DNA from: CAYVQE01 sp964633205
GTDB lineage: Bacteria; Myxococcota; B64-G9
NCBI GenBank assembly: GCA_964633205.1
Contig: CAZWFN010000011.1
Coordinates: forward strand, 1-64,000
Length of the DNA stretch: 64,000 nt
Direction of reading: 5' to 3'
Shown one piece after another: positions 54,224 through 61,904 of this stretch; the first letter of the stretch is position 1; each line of letters begins with the position of its first letter. The translations under genes and the position numbers were made by a program. The notes under the pieces were generated by a model. That model was not told the DNA's origin. It did not search any database and saw nothing but the letters and a program-made list of their open reading frames with translations.

Positions 54224-55636
54224 TCAATCCGCGGTGGCGGGCCGGTCGAAGGCGGCCAGCTGGGCGGCCACCGCGTCGCGGTGGACGGTGAAGGCCATCA
54301 CCTTGAGCTTGATGTAGTCGTCGCGCACGAAGTAGTAGCCGCGGTGCCGGCCGCGGCGCGACGAGCGTCCCGAGTCTTTGACCAGGAACCACTCGTGGCC
54401 GGCGTGTTCGGTCCAGCCCACCAGGTGCACGCCGTGGTCGTCGGTGGTGGCGCCGTTGGCCAGGCGCAGCTCGCGGGCCAGCTGATCGATGCGTCCCGGC
54501 GGGATATCGTAAGCCGGCACGAACATGGCGTCCCGGGGCCCGTCGCGGCCCGGCTCGGATACGTCGACCGCGATCACCAGGCTGTAGCCGGCGCGCACGG
54601 CGCCGCGCAGCGCGGCGTAGAACGCCTCCAAGGGCAAGTTGTGGTAGTCGTCGGCGTGCCACCAGTTGTCCGCTACTTCGAACTCGCCCCGGGTGTAGAA
54701 GGGAAAGCGCAGGGTGGAGACGAGGCCCACGTAGGCCTCGGGCTCGAGCTGCAGCCGCTGGCGCAGGAATGCCTCGGGATCCCAGTCGCGGCCGCCGTGC
54801 GCGAAGCGCTCCGGCGGTCGGCCCAGGTGGCGGTCGAGCAGCACCCGCAACATGTCCAGGCCGGCTTCGATGTCCCACATGGCGTGTTGCTCGAGCGATT
54901 CGAGCAGGGCCTTCATCTCGCGCACCAGCCGGATGTGATCGTGGCGTTGGTCTTCGGCGGTGATGCCGGGATAGGCCGCCTGCGGCCAGGCGCCGTGGCG
55001 TTCGGCCATGCGCAGCACGGCGTTGGCCTGCGACCCCTGGGCGAACAGCGAGTCGCCGCGTTCGGCCAGCCAGCGCCGGGCCTTGGCCAGGTACTCGTGG
55101 TAGACGAAGCCCATCTCGGCCAGCTTGACCCGCTGGCCGGCGATGCGTTCCGCCTCGGACTCCAGCAACGAGGTGGTGGCGAAGGACCAGCAGGTGCCGG
55201 TGTGGAACTGCGGCACCGGCGGCTGGTGCCAGACGGTCTCGAACTGCTCGGGCGATGCGGGCATCGCCTCTTCCGGCAGCGAGCTGACCAGCCGCAGCGC
55301 CTCGGCCCGCTCGCGCTCGTCGGCGGCCTCCTGGCGCTTGCGGATGCGGCTGGTGCTTTCGGTCTGCTCGTCCTGCCAGTCCCGGTCGCGCTGGCGGATG
55401 TGCTCGATGATCGGATCGCGGAAGCGGGTCTGGTAGCGGGTGCGCACCCGCGGTTCGGCACCGGTGCCCGCCCGCTGCCCGCCGGCCGCGTCCGCCGCCA
55501 CGATCTCGATCACCCGCCGTTGCGGCCCCGCATCCGCTTTTGGCTCCGGCTGCCGCTGCGGCGCGCAGCCCAGCATCGTCACGGCCAGCCCGGCCACCCA
55601 AAACCAAGGCGACAATCCAACGTCCCGAATCCGCAT
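54224..55636 (-). CDS. Papain-family (C1) cysteine peptidase-like lipoprotein
   Basis: The 470-residue protein has a lipobox (TMLGC). A charged helical stretch precedes a C1-type domain. The nucleophile region is HTGTCWSFATTSLLESE (Cys about 150), and the catalytic His lies in TDDHGVHLVGW (about 400). The position of the usual Asn (NSWG) reads VKDSGR, an Asp for Asn change. The arrangement resembles bleomycin-hydrolase/PepC-type C1 proteins. CAGGAGG lies before ATG 55636. Peptidase activity is probable but the Asn change leaves doubt. Confidence 0.78.
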   Translation of the reverse strand: MRIRDVGLSPWFWVAGLAVTMLGCAPQRQPEPKADAGPQRRVIEIVAADAAGGQRAGTGAEPRVRTRYQTRFRDPIIEHIRQRDRDWQDEQTESTSRIRKRQEAADERERAEALRLVSSLPEEAMPASPEQFETVWHQPPVPQFHTGTCWSFATTSLLESEAERIAGQRVKLAEMGFVYHEYLAKARRWLAERGDSLFAQGSQANAVLRMAERHGAWPQAAYPGITAEDQRHDHIRLVREMKALLESLEQHAMWDIEAGLDMLRVLLDRHLGRPPERFAHGGRDWDPEAFLRQRLQLEPEAYVGLVSTLRFPFYTRGEFEVADNWWHADDYHNLPLEAFYAALRGAVRAGYSLVIAVDVSEPGRDGPRDAMFVPAYDIPPGRIDQLARELRLANGATTDDHGVHLVGWTEHAGHEWFLVKDSGRSSRRGRHRGYYFVRDDYIKLKVMAFTVHRDAVAAQLAAFDRPATAD

Positions 55637-55704
55637 GCCAGCACCTCCTGGATGCGCCAGGCTACCGCAGGCCCGGCTATCGGGCAAAGGGGACCGATCG
55701 CGGA

Positions 55705-57081
55705 TCAGCTCGGATTGGGGGTCGGGGCCTGCGGATGGGGCCGGGTCTCGGTCTCGAGCAGCCACCAGGGCGAGGTGAGGCAGCCGGCCTGGGTGCACTG
55801 GCGCGGGTGGGGCACCGGCCGGCCGTCGGCCTCGATCTCGAACTCCACCACCCGTACCACGTCCAGGCCCAGCTTGATCTTGCAGCGCCAGCGGCCGGCA
55901 GCCGTGGTGAACAGGGGCAGGGGCGGCTCGCCCGCGGCCCGGCCGTGGGGCACGGCGAATGGCAGGGCGATGGGACGGCGGTGCAGGCGTACGTACGGAT
56001 TGATATGGGCCCAGCCCTCGAGCACCGCCGCGCCGTCGTGGCGCACCGGCTGGCCGTCGCGGCGGCAGCGGGCGGTGACCGGCAGGCGCTGGCGCACCGG
56101 CGTGATCAGCATCAGGGTAGGGCGCTCCCAACGCACCTGGTAGGCATCGATGGGCAAGGGCTGGAAGGCCAGCCACACCGCGTCGGGGTCCGCCAGCGCG
56201 GCCAGGTCCGGCCCGCCCAGAGTGATGGTCTCGCCCCGTTCGCCAACCGTAAAACGCATCTCCAGCCCGGCCAACGGTGGCACGGCCTCGCCTTTTTCAG
56301 GCTTGCAGACCGCCTTGGCCAGCGGCTGGTCGCGTTTGTTGCTCAGCTTGCAGCGCATGCGCTGGCCTTCCGGAGATACCAACGCCAGCGCGTCGTCCTC
56401 GGCCACCGGGCCCCATAGGTAGACCAGCACCCACTTCGGTGGCTGGTCGCGGCTCTGGCCGACCTGCACCCAGATCGGCGCCGGCACTCCTGCCGGCGTC
56501 TGAGGCCGCGGCGGCAGGTAGGCGCTGTTCAGCCAGAAGCTGTTCGGACGCCGAAATGGATTGCGCCTTTCCTTCTGCTCCGCCTTCTCCGTCTCGGCCA
56601 CGGCCTGGTCCCTGTCCTTCGGTGCGGCGGCGGTCGGGGCGCCCAGGGCGGCCCACAGCCGGTCGAGCAGGCGGCGCCGCTCATCGCGCTCGAGAGCGGG
56701 CGCGCGCAACTGCTCGGCCAGGGCCATGACCGCGGTGAAGGTGCGGTCCATGCGCTCGCGGCGGCGGCTGAACTCGGCGTTGGGCACCCGGCAGGCGTTG
56801 TAGTCGTGGCACAGTGCCAGCATCTGGTGCATCATCACCTGCACCAGCTCCGACGGATCGCGCAGGTTCTCGCGGCCCATCGAGCCGCCGACGGACACCG
56901 AGCCCAGCGATACCTGCAGCGAGGCCTGCAGGCTCTCGTAGCGCACCCGATAGTCCTCGCAGTCCTGGCGCACGATCTGGCCGATGGGTGCGGGGCAGGT
57001 GTAGCTGGAGTAGGTGGCGCAGCCGGCCCCGGCGCCCGGGCCGATCAGCAGCAGCGCGGCCAGCGCCCGGCGGCGGCTCAT
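55705..57081 (-). CDS. Lipoprotein, paralog A of a tandem pair
   Basis: The 458-residue lipoprotein (lipobox GAGAGC) shares its plan with the next gene. The start is CPxPIGxIxRxDCxDYxxRYxSL, then SVGxRExLRDPSELVQ, ALCHDxNACR, a helical region and a beta-rich C-terminal half ending PWWLLETE. The family was not recognised. The ALCHDYNACR motif with its two Cys is conserved in both copies. It overlaps the paralog by four bases (ATGA) and lies 68 bases before the C1 peptidase gene. Confidence 0.72.
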   Translation of the reverse strand: MSRRRALAALLLIGPGAGAGCATYSSYTCPAPIGQIVRQDCEDYRVRYESLQASLQVSLGSVSVGGSMGRENLRDPSELVQVMMHQMLALCHDYNACRVPNAEFSRRRERMDRTFTAVMALAEQLRAPALERDERRRLLDRLWAALGAPTAAAPKDRDQAVAETEKAEQKERRNPFRRPNSFWLNSAYLPPRPQTPAGVPAPIWVQVGQSRDQPPKWVLVYLWGPVAEDDALALVSPEGQRMRCKLSNKRDQPLAKAVCKPEKGEAVPPLAGLEMRFTVGERGETITLGGPDLAALADPDAVWLAFQPLPIDAYQVRWERPTLMLITPVRQRLPVTARCRRDGQPVRHDGAAVLEGWAHINPYVRLHRRPIALPFAVPHGRAAGEPPLPLFTTAAGRWRCKIKLGLDVVRVVEFEIEADGRPVPHPRQCTQAGCLTSPWWLLETETRPHPQAPTPNPS

Positions 57082-58664
57082 GCGCCCGGCTCCCGGCGGG
57101 CCCAGTCGCCCTCGACGCCGTTGGGCACGATCTCGTTCTCCACCAGCCACCAGGGGTGCACCAGATCGCCCGGCTCGCCCCGCTGCGCGGGCAGCGGTTG
57201 TGGCCGGCCGTCTTGCTCCAGGGTGAAGTGCACCTTGCGCACCAGCTCGCCGGCCACCCGCACCTGGCAGCTCACCCGGCCGACCGCCGGCGGCCAGCGC
57301 TCGGCCGGCGGCGGCGGGGCCGCCGAATCGGCGCGTCGCACGCGGAAGGGCAGGGCGAAGACGTAGCGCTTCCACTCCAGGATAGGAGCCTTGGCCGCCC
57401 GGCTGGAGCCCGGCGCGGTGCGCACGTAGCGCGACTTGTCCTGGAACCAGCCCTCCTGGCCCGAGCCGCGGCCGTGGCGCACCGCCGGGCCCAATGACTC
57501 GCCGTCGTGGAAGCAGCGCAGCGTGCCCTTGGCGAAGCGGCCGTGGCCGGGCGCCTCGCGCACCCGCAAGGTCACGCGCAGGTGCGGCCGCTCGTAGTCG
57601 GCCGGCAGGCGGTAGTCCTCGGGCAGAAAGTACAGCCAGGCCCGCTCGCGTTCGGCGTCCAGGTCGATGCCGTAGTGGACTCTGGGATCGCCCGTGTCGG
57701 CATAGGTGGCCCGGGCCACCGCCTGCTCGACCGCGCCCAACTCGGCCCGCTCCCCGTCGGCCCCGCGCACGTAGGTCACCCGCACCCGGAAGCGCCCGGC
57801 GCTCAGGGCCATGTCATCGGGCGGCTCGCAGCCGCGCGGTGCGAACACGCCGTCGCCGCTGGTCCTGACCGCACAGCGCAGCTGCCGGCCGTCGTCGAAG
57901 GTCAGCTCCAGGATGTCGTCTGCCTCGTGCGGGCCGAGCAGCTTGAGCCGCAGCCGCGGCCGGTAGCCCACCACGCCGCGGCCGCGGGCGAAGGTGGCCT
58001 GCAGGTCCTGGTGGCGCCAGTGGGCCAGCAGCCGCGGAAAGCCCGGTGCCGGCGGCGGCGCCAGCGGCGGGCTGAACAGCGAGCCGAACCAGATGGAGCT
58101 CAGGTGGACCAGCCGGACGCGTTTCGGCTCGGCGGGCTTTTTTGCTTTCTCGGCGGCTGGCGCGGGCGAACCGGTCGGCGCTGCGGTGCGGGCGCCGGGC
58201 GGGGCCAGCAGGTCGAGCAAGCGGTCGAGTATTTGGCGGCGCTCTGCGGGCTTCAGGTCGGGGGAGGCCAGCTGTTCGCCCAGCGCGGCGATGGCGGTGG
58301 CGGTGCGGTCCAGCTCGTCGCGGCGGCGGCGATACTCGGCCGGGGTCAGCCGGCAGGCGTTGAAGTCGTGGCACAGCGCCAGCATGCGAGCCGACAGGAT
58401 CTGCACCAGCTCGCTCGGATCGCGCAGCGCCTCGCGGCCCACCGAGGCCGAGACCTGCAGCCTGGAGATGCCGGCCGACAGGCCCAACGCCAGTGAGTCG
58501 TAGCGCGTCTTGTAGTCGGAGCAGTCGTCGCGGATGATGGTGCCGATCGGTTGCGGACACTGGTAGCTGCCGCTGGCGCAGCCGGCCAGGCCGGAGGCGG
58601 CCAGCAGCAGGATCGCGCTGGCCCGCAGCGCAGGGCGGGCGGCTCCGTCGACTCTCGGGCGCAT
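57078..58664 (-). CDS. Lipoprotein, paralog B of a tandem pair
   Basis: The 528-residue lipoprotein (lipobox LAGC) is clearly homologous to the following gene: CPQPIGTIIRDDCSDYKTRY, RDPSELVQIL, ALCHDFNACRL, and an end at HPWWLVENE. The middle adds an Ala/Pro-rich linker and beta strands. The pair arose by duplication. No catalytic signature is seen; a structural envelope role is likely. GAGGATC precedes the ATG. It starts the minus-strand series 58664-51633. Confidence 0.73.
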   Translation of the reverse strand: MRPRVDGAARPALRASAILLLAASGLAGCASGSYQCPQPIGTIIRDDCSDYKTRYDSLALGLSAGISRLQVSASVGREALRDPSELVQILSARMLALCHDFNACRLTPAEYRRRRDELDRTATAIAALGEQLASPDLKPAERRQILDRLLDLLAPPGARTAAPTGSPAPAAEKAKKPAEPKRVRLVHLSSIWFGSLFSPPLAPPPAPGFPRLLAHWRHQDLQATFARGRGVVGYRPRLRLKLLGPHEADDILELTFDDGRQLRCAVRTSGDGVFAPRGCEPPDDMALSAGRFRVRVTYVRGADGERAELGAVEQAVARATYADTGDPRVHYGIDLDAERERAWLYFLPEDYRLPADYERPHLRVTLRVREAPGHGRFAKGTLRCFHDGESLGPAVRHGRGSGQEGWFQDKSRYVRTAPGSSRAAKAPILEWKRYVFALPFRVRRADSAAPPPPAERWPPAVGRVSCQVRVAGELVRKVHFTLEQDGRPQPLPAQRGEPGDLVHPWWLVENEIVPNGVEGDWARREPGA

Positions 58665-58870
58665 GGGGGATCCTCGGCTCGGGTTCGCCCCGATTGTACC
58701 CGGGTGGGCTGCGAATGCAATCGGCTGCGCATTCGCCGCGCCGGGGCTGTGAAGCGCTTTGCTCAGTCGGTGTGCGAAATCGAACAGGTGTGCGGATCGC
58801 CACGGTTCAGCCGGCGATGAACAGTCAGAAAATCAATGCCTTGCGTCGATGGTCGGGCATTGCGCTGGAC

Positions 58871-58886
58871 TGGCACGCGCCTTGCT
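58871..58886 (+). promoter_or_regulatory. Sigma-54 promoter for the lipase-like gene
   Basis: TGGCAC (58871-58876), 5 bases, TTGCT (58882-58886) is a full consensus match. The predicted start near 58897 leaves only about 17 bases before the GTG start. The rest of 58665-58914 is intergenic, with no other gene seen. Confidence 0.75.
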
Positions 58887-58914
58887 GCACCGGTGAGCGG
58901 CTCCTTTCTGGCCT

Positions 58915-60129
58915 GTGCGAGATTTCGATTTGCTGCTGGAGGCGGCCTTGTTCGACATTGGCTCCAAACTGCGCCCGGCGCGCACCGCGGCTCTGGCCGC
59001 GGCCGGCGACTTGGTGCCAGCGGCGGCCCGACAGCGCTGGCGGCCGCAGCCGGTGCTGCTGCTGCACGGCTTTCTGGGCTTCCGCCGGTTGGGGCCGCTG
59101 GAGTACTTCAGCGGGGTGCAGCGGGCGCTGGAGGCCGATGGCTTCCGCGCCCACACGCCGCGGGTCAACCCGCTGCAGCGTTCGGCCTACCGGGCCTACC
59201 AGTGGTTCTACGGCCGGCCGCCGCAGGGCGGGCGGTTGGACAGCGCGCCCCGGCTGCACCCGCGGCCGCGGCGGCTGGAGCGCTGCCTGGCGCCGGGCGC
59301 CAACGCCTGCATCGCCGATGCCTTCCTGGCCAGCGGCCGGCCGGTGCTGCTGATCGCCCACAGCCAGGGCTGCCGCGACGCCCGTTACCTGCTGTCGCCC
59401 GATGGGCTGGGCGACTGGCGGCCCTTCGCCGACCGCGCCTACCCGCAGCGCTTGCGCCGGCTGCGCATCCGCGACTGCGTGGCCGCGCTGGCCACCGTGG
59501 CCGGGGCCCACAACGGCATGCGCTACGCCGAGGACGAGCGGGCCGGCAACTGGATCCTGCGGCTGATGGCCGAGCCGGGGTTCAACCGCTTCGTCTCGCT
59601 GCTGTCGGCCGAGCGCTCGCTGGGCGCCGAGGCGCTGCGCGAGCACGGCCGCCGGCGCATGCTGGCGTTCAACCGCCGCCACCGTGATCCGGACGCCGTG
59701 CGGCTGTACTCGGTGGCCGGGCTGACCGATCGCGACCACTGCACCTTCTTTCTCAAGCAGTTCTACGACAGCCTGCGCAACGACCAGCGCTTCGAGTGCG
59801 AGGAGAACGACGGGCTGGTCAATCTGTCCTCGGCCGTCTGGCCGGTGACCGCGACCGCCGCGCTCGAGCGGCTGCGCGCTCCGGCTGGCCCCGGGCTGCT
59901 CAACGATTGCTTCCGCGGTCGCGCCCGCAAGGGCCGCTGGACTTTCCTGGGCACCATCTGCGCCGACCACGTCGAGCAGATCGGTCTGCCCTTCGCCTGG
60001 CCCGCGGGACGGGTCTTTAGCCACCTCGATTTCTACCGCGGCCTGGCCCGCCTGCTGGCCGGCGACCTGCAACCCAACAGTGAGCTCCAACCCGACGGCA
60101 CCTGGTCCCATTCTAGAGCTGTTCACTAG
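58915..60129 (+). CDS. Alpha/beta-hydrolase (triacylglycerol-lipase-like)
   Basis: A 404-residue protein with the lipase start LLLHGFLGF (oxyanion region) and the nucleophile elbow AHSQGCRDARYLL (about 148), then VAGAHNGMRYAE. The catalytic Asp and His are probably in ENDGLVNLSS and TICADHVEQIG. No signal peptide is present at this start. The text resembles short lipases of the LipA/PHB-depolymerase kind. GTG 58915 has a poor ribosome site, which fits the short leader from the sigma-54 promoter. Its stop overlaps the convergent acyltransferase gene. Confidence 0.8.
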   Translation: MRDFDLLLEAALFDIGSKLRPARTAALAAAGDLVPAAARQRWRPQPVLLLHGFLGFRRLGPLEYFSGVQRALEADGFRAHTPRVNPLQRSAYRAYQWFYGRPPQGGRLDSAPRLHPRPRRLERCLAPGANACIADAFLASGRPVLLIAHSQGCRDARYLLSPDGLGDWRPFADRAYPQRLRRLRIRDCVAALATVAGAHNGMRYAEDERAGNWILRLMAEPGFNRFVSLLSAERSLGAEALREHGRRRMLAFNRRHRDPDAVRLYSVAGLTDRDHCTFFLKQFYDSLRNDQRFECEENDGLVNLSSAVWPVTATAALERLRAPAGPGLLNDCFRGRARKGRWTFLGTICADHVEQIGLPFAWPAGRVFSHLDFYRGLARLLAGDLQPNSELQPDGTWSHSRAVH

Positions 60130-60986
60130 CGGCGCGAGAAGGGGTTGGGCCGCTCGTCGGCCAGGCGCCACAGGGCGCGCTGCATGCAGTCGACCACCTG
60201 GTTGTAGCAGCGGGTGACGGTGCGCGGGTCGGCGGCCGCTTCCGGTTCGATCTCGGGCCAGGAGAGCGCCGGTTGGAACTCCAGCGTGATCTTGGTCGGC
60301 AGCGGCAGCAGCGGGGTGAAGCCCGGCACCAGACCGAAGGGCAGCCCGGCCACCAGCGGCAGGATGTCGACCCGCATGCGCTTGAGCTGCAGCAGCCGGG
60401 CCGCGTCGCGACCGCGTGACAAGAACAGGTTGACGTCCTGGGCACCGTAGGAGACCACCGGCACCACCGGCACCCGGTGGCGCAGCGCCAGGCGGACGAA
60501 GCCCATCCGGCCGCCGAACTGGATCTGGTTGCGCTGGGTGAAGGGCCGGAAGACTTCCTCCTCGCCGCCTGGAAACAGCAGCACCGCCCGGCCCTCGGCG
60601 ATCAGCTTATCGGCGTAGTTCAGCCGGCCGGGCACCACCCCGACCGCCCGGGCCAGCGACTCGAACAGCGGCACCAGGAACAGCAGATCGTGGGCCATCA
60701 GGTACAGCGGTTGCTCGAAGCGCTCGCTCCACCAGGCCGACAGCAGCACGTAGACATCGGGCATCAGCAGCCCGCCGCTGTGGTTGCCCACCAGCAGCAT
60801 CGGCCCGCGGGTGGGTACGTGCGGCCAGCCGCGGACCTCGCCGGAGAAGTAGCGGCGCACGGCATCGGCGATCCAGCGCCACTGGCGGATGGTGCCCACG
60901 TCACGCCGGAAGGCGTGCTCGCGCACCCGGTTGCGCGATCGCCGCGCCACTTGCACCAAGGTATCCTGCAGCGTCAGCTTCCACAT
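60126..60986 (-). CDS. PlsC/DGAT-like acyltransferase
   Basis: The 286-residue protein has VGNHSGGLLMPDVYVL (His-containing acyl-transfer motif, H-x7-D) and LFPGGEEEVFRPF (FPGG, the DGAT version of FPEGTR). Such proteins esterify lysophospholipid, diacylglycerol or wax alcohols. A membrane-associated helical entry is present but no clear span. ATG 60986 has a weak ribosome site. It is the last gene of the DUF4178 operon. Confidence 0.85.
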   Translation of the reverse strand: MWKLTLQDTLVQVARRSRNRVREHAFRRDVGTIRQWRWIADAVRRYFSGEVRGWPHVPTRGPMLLVGNHSGGLLMPDVYVLLSAWWSERFEQPLYLMAHDLLFLVPLFESLARAVGVVPGRLNYADKLIAEGRAVLLFPGGEEEVFRPFTQRNQIQFGGRMGFVRLALRHRVPVVPVVSYGAQDVNLFLSRGRDAARLLQLKRMRVDILPLVAGLPFGLVPGFTPLLPLPTKITLEFQPALSWPEIEPEAAADPRTVTRCYNQVVDCMQRALWRLADERPNPFSRR

Positions 60987-61020
60987 CCGGCCCGGCCCCT
61001 GCGTCGACGGCGATGGCTTG

Positions 61021-61713
61021 TCAGCCGTCTTCGCCGAGCACGGCCTGGCGGAAGGCCTCGGCGCCGAAGCGGTCCATGAACTTGGCGGTGCGCTCCTTGG
61101 GCTTGGCGTTGTCGCGGTAGACCTCCAGGCAGCGGCGCACCAGCGCGACCGCCCGGTCGGCATCCAGCCGGCGGGCGATCTCATCGGCCACCCGTGGTCG
61201 GCGCGATGACGAGCCGCCGAATACCAGCTTCCAGCCCTTTTTCGACCCGATCAGGCCCACGTCGCGCACCAGGCTCTCGGCGCAGCACAGGGTGCAGCCG
61301 GACACGCCGATCTTGACCTTGGCCGGCGAATCGAGCCCCACGAACAGCTCCTCCAGGCGGCGGCCCAGCCCGAGCGAGTCCTGCACCCCCAGGCTGCAGA
61401 CGTCGGTGCCCGGGCAGGCCTGCACGTAGTGGACACACAGCTCGGTGGCCCGGCCCACGTCCAGCGACAGGTCGCGCCAGATCGCATCCAGATCCCGGTG
61501 CTGGATGCCCACCAGGGCCAGCCGCTGGCCGGAGGTGATCTTGATCACCGGCACCTTGTAGCGCCGCGCCACCGCGGCCACCGCCTCCAGTACCTCGGGG
61601 CTGAGCAGGCCCAGCGGCAGCCGCGGCACGATGGCGTAGGTCTCGCCGTCGCGCTGCAGGATGGCACCGTCGGGCACCTCGGGCGCCTCGCGGGTGTCTT
61701 CGTTCTCGCTCAC
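61021..61713 (-). CDS. Small siroheme/[4Fe-4S] sulfite/nitrite-reductase-like protein
   Basis: A 230-residue protein with the ferredoxin-like half domain of sulfite/nitrite reductases (about 30-100) and the siroheme/4Fe-4S binding pattern CPGTDVC (C-x5-C) and SGCTLCC (C-x3-C). Its size matches the monomeric low-molecular-weight (assimilatory-type) sulfite reductases of delta-proteobacteria rather than the large CysI/NirB types. GTG 61713 follows GAGGAGG and overlaps the previous stop (GTGA). Confidence 0.83.
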   Translation of the reverse strand: MSENEDTREAPEVPDGAILQRDGETYAIVPRLPLGLLSPEVLEAVAAVARRYKVPVIKITSGQRLALVGIQHRDLDAIWRDLSLDVGRATELCVHYVQACPGTDVCSLGVQDSLGLGRRLEELFVGLDSPAKVKIGVSGCTLCCAESLVRDVGLIGSKKGWKLVFGGSSSRRPRVADEIARRLDADRAVALVRRCLEVYRDNAKPKERTAKFMDRFGAEAFRQAVLGEDG

Positions 61714-61904
61714 GTTCCGTCCTCCTCGTCGGCTGCGGCCGCAGACCCGGCCGGGTGGGCCGGGTGGCCGGGGGGCAGTTCGATGGGTCGATCCAGCGCG
61801 CCGGGCAGTCCCCAACCGGACAGGGCGCCCACCAGCGCCAGGCCGGTGGCGGCGGCCAGCAGCAGGCCGACCAGCCAGGGCCACCAAGTGCGCCGGGCTC
61901 TCAT
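61710..61904 (-). CDS. Small single-span membrane protein
   Basis: A 64-residue protein with one membrane helix (WPWLVGLLLAAATGLALVGAL) and a proline/alanine/acid-rich tail. It starts at an ATG overlapping the DUF4178 stop and its own stop overlaps the next start, so it is translated between them. No family was recognised; it may assist the reductase or the DUF4178 protein in the membrane. Confidence 0.7.
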   Translation of the reverse strand: MRARRTWWPWLVGLLLAAATGLALVGALSGWGLPGALDRPIELPPGHPAHPAGSAAAADEEDGT

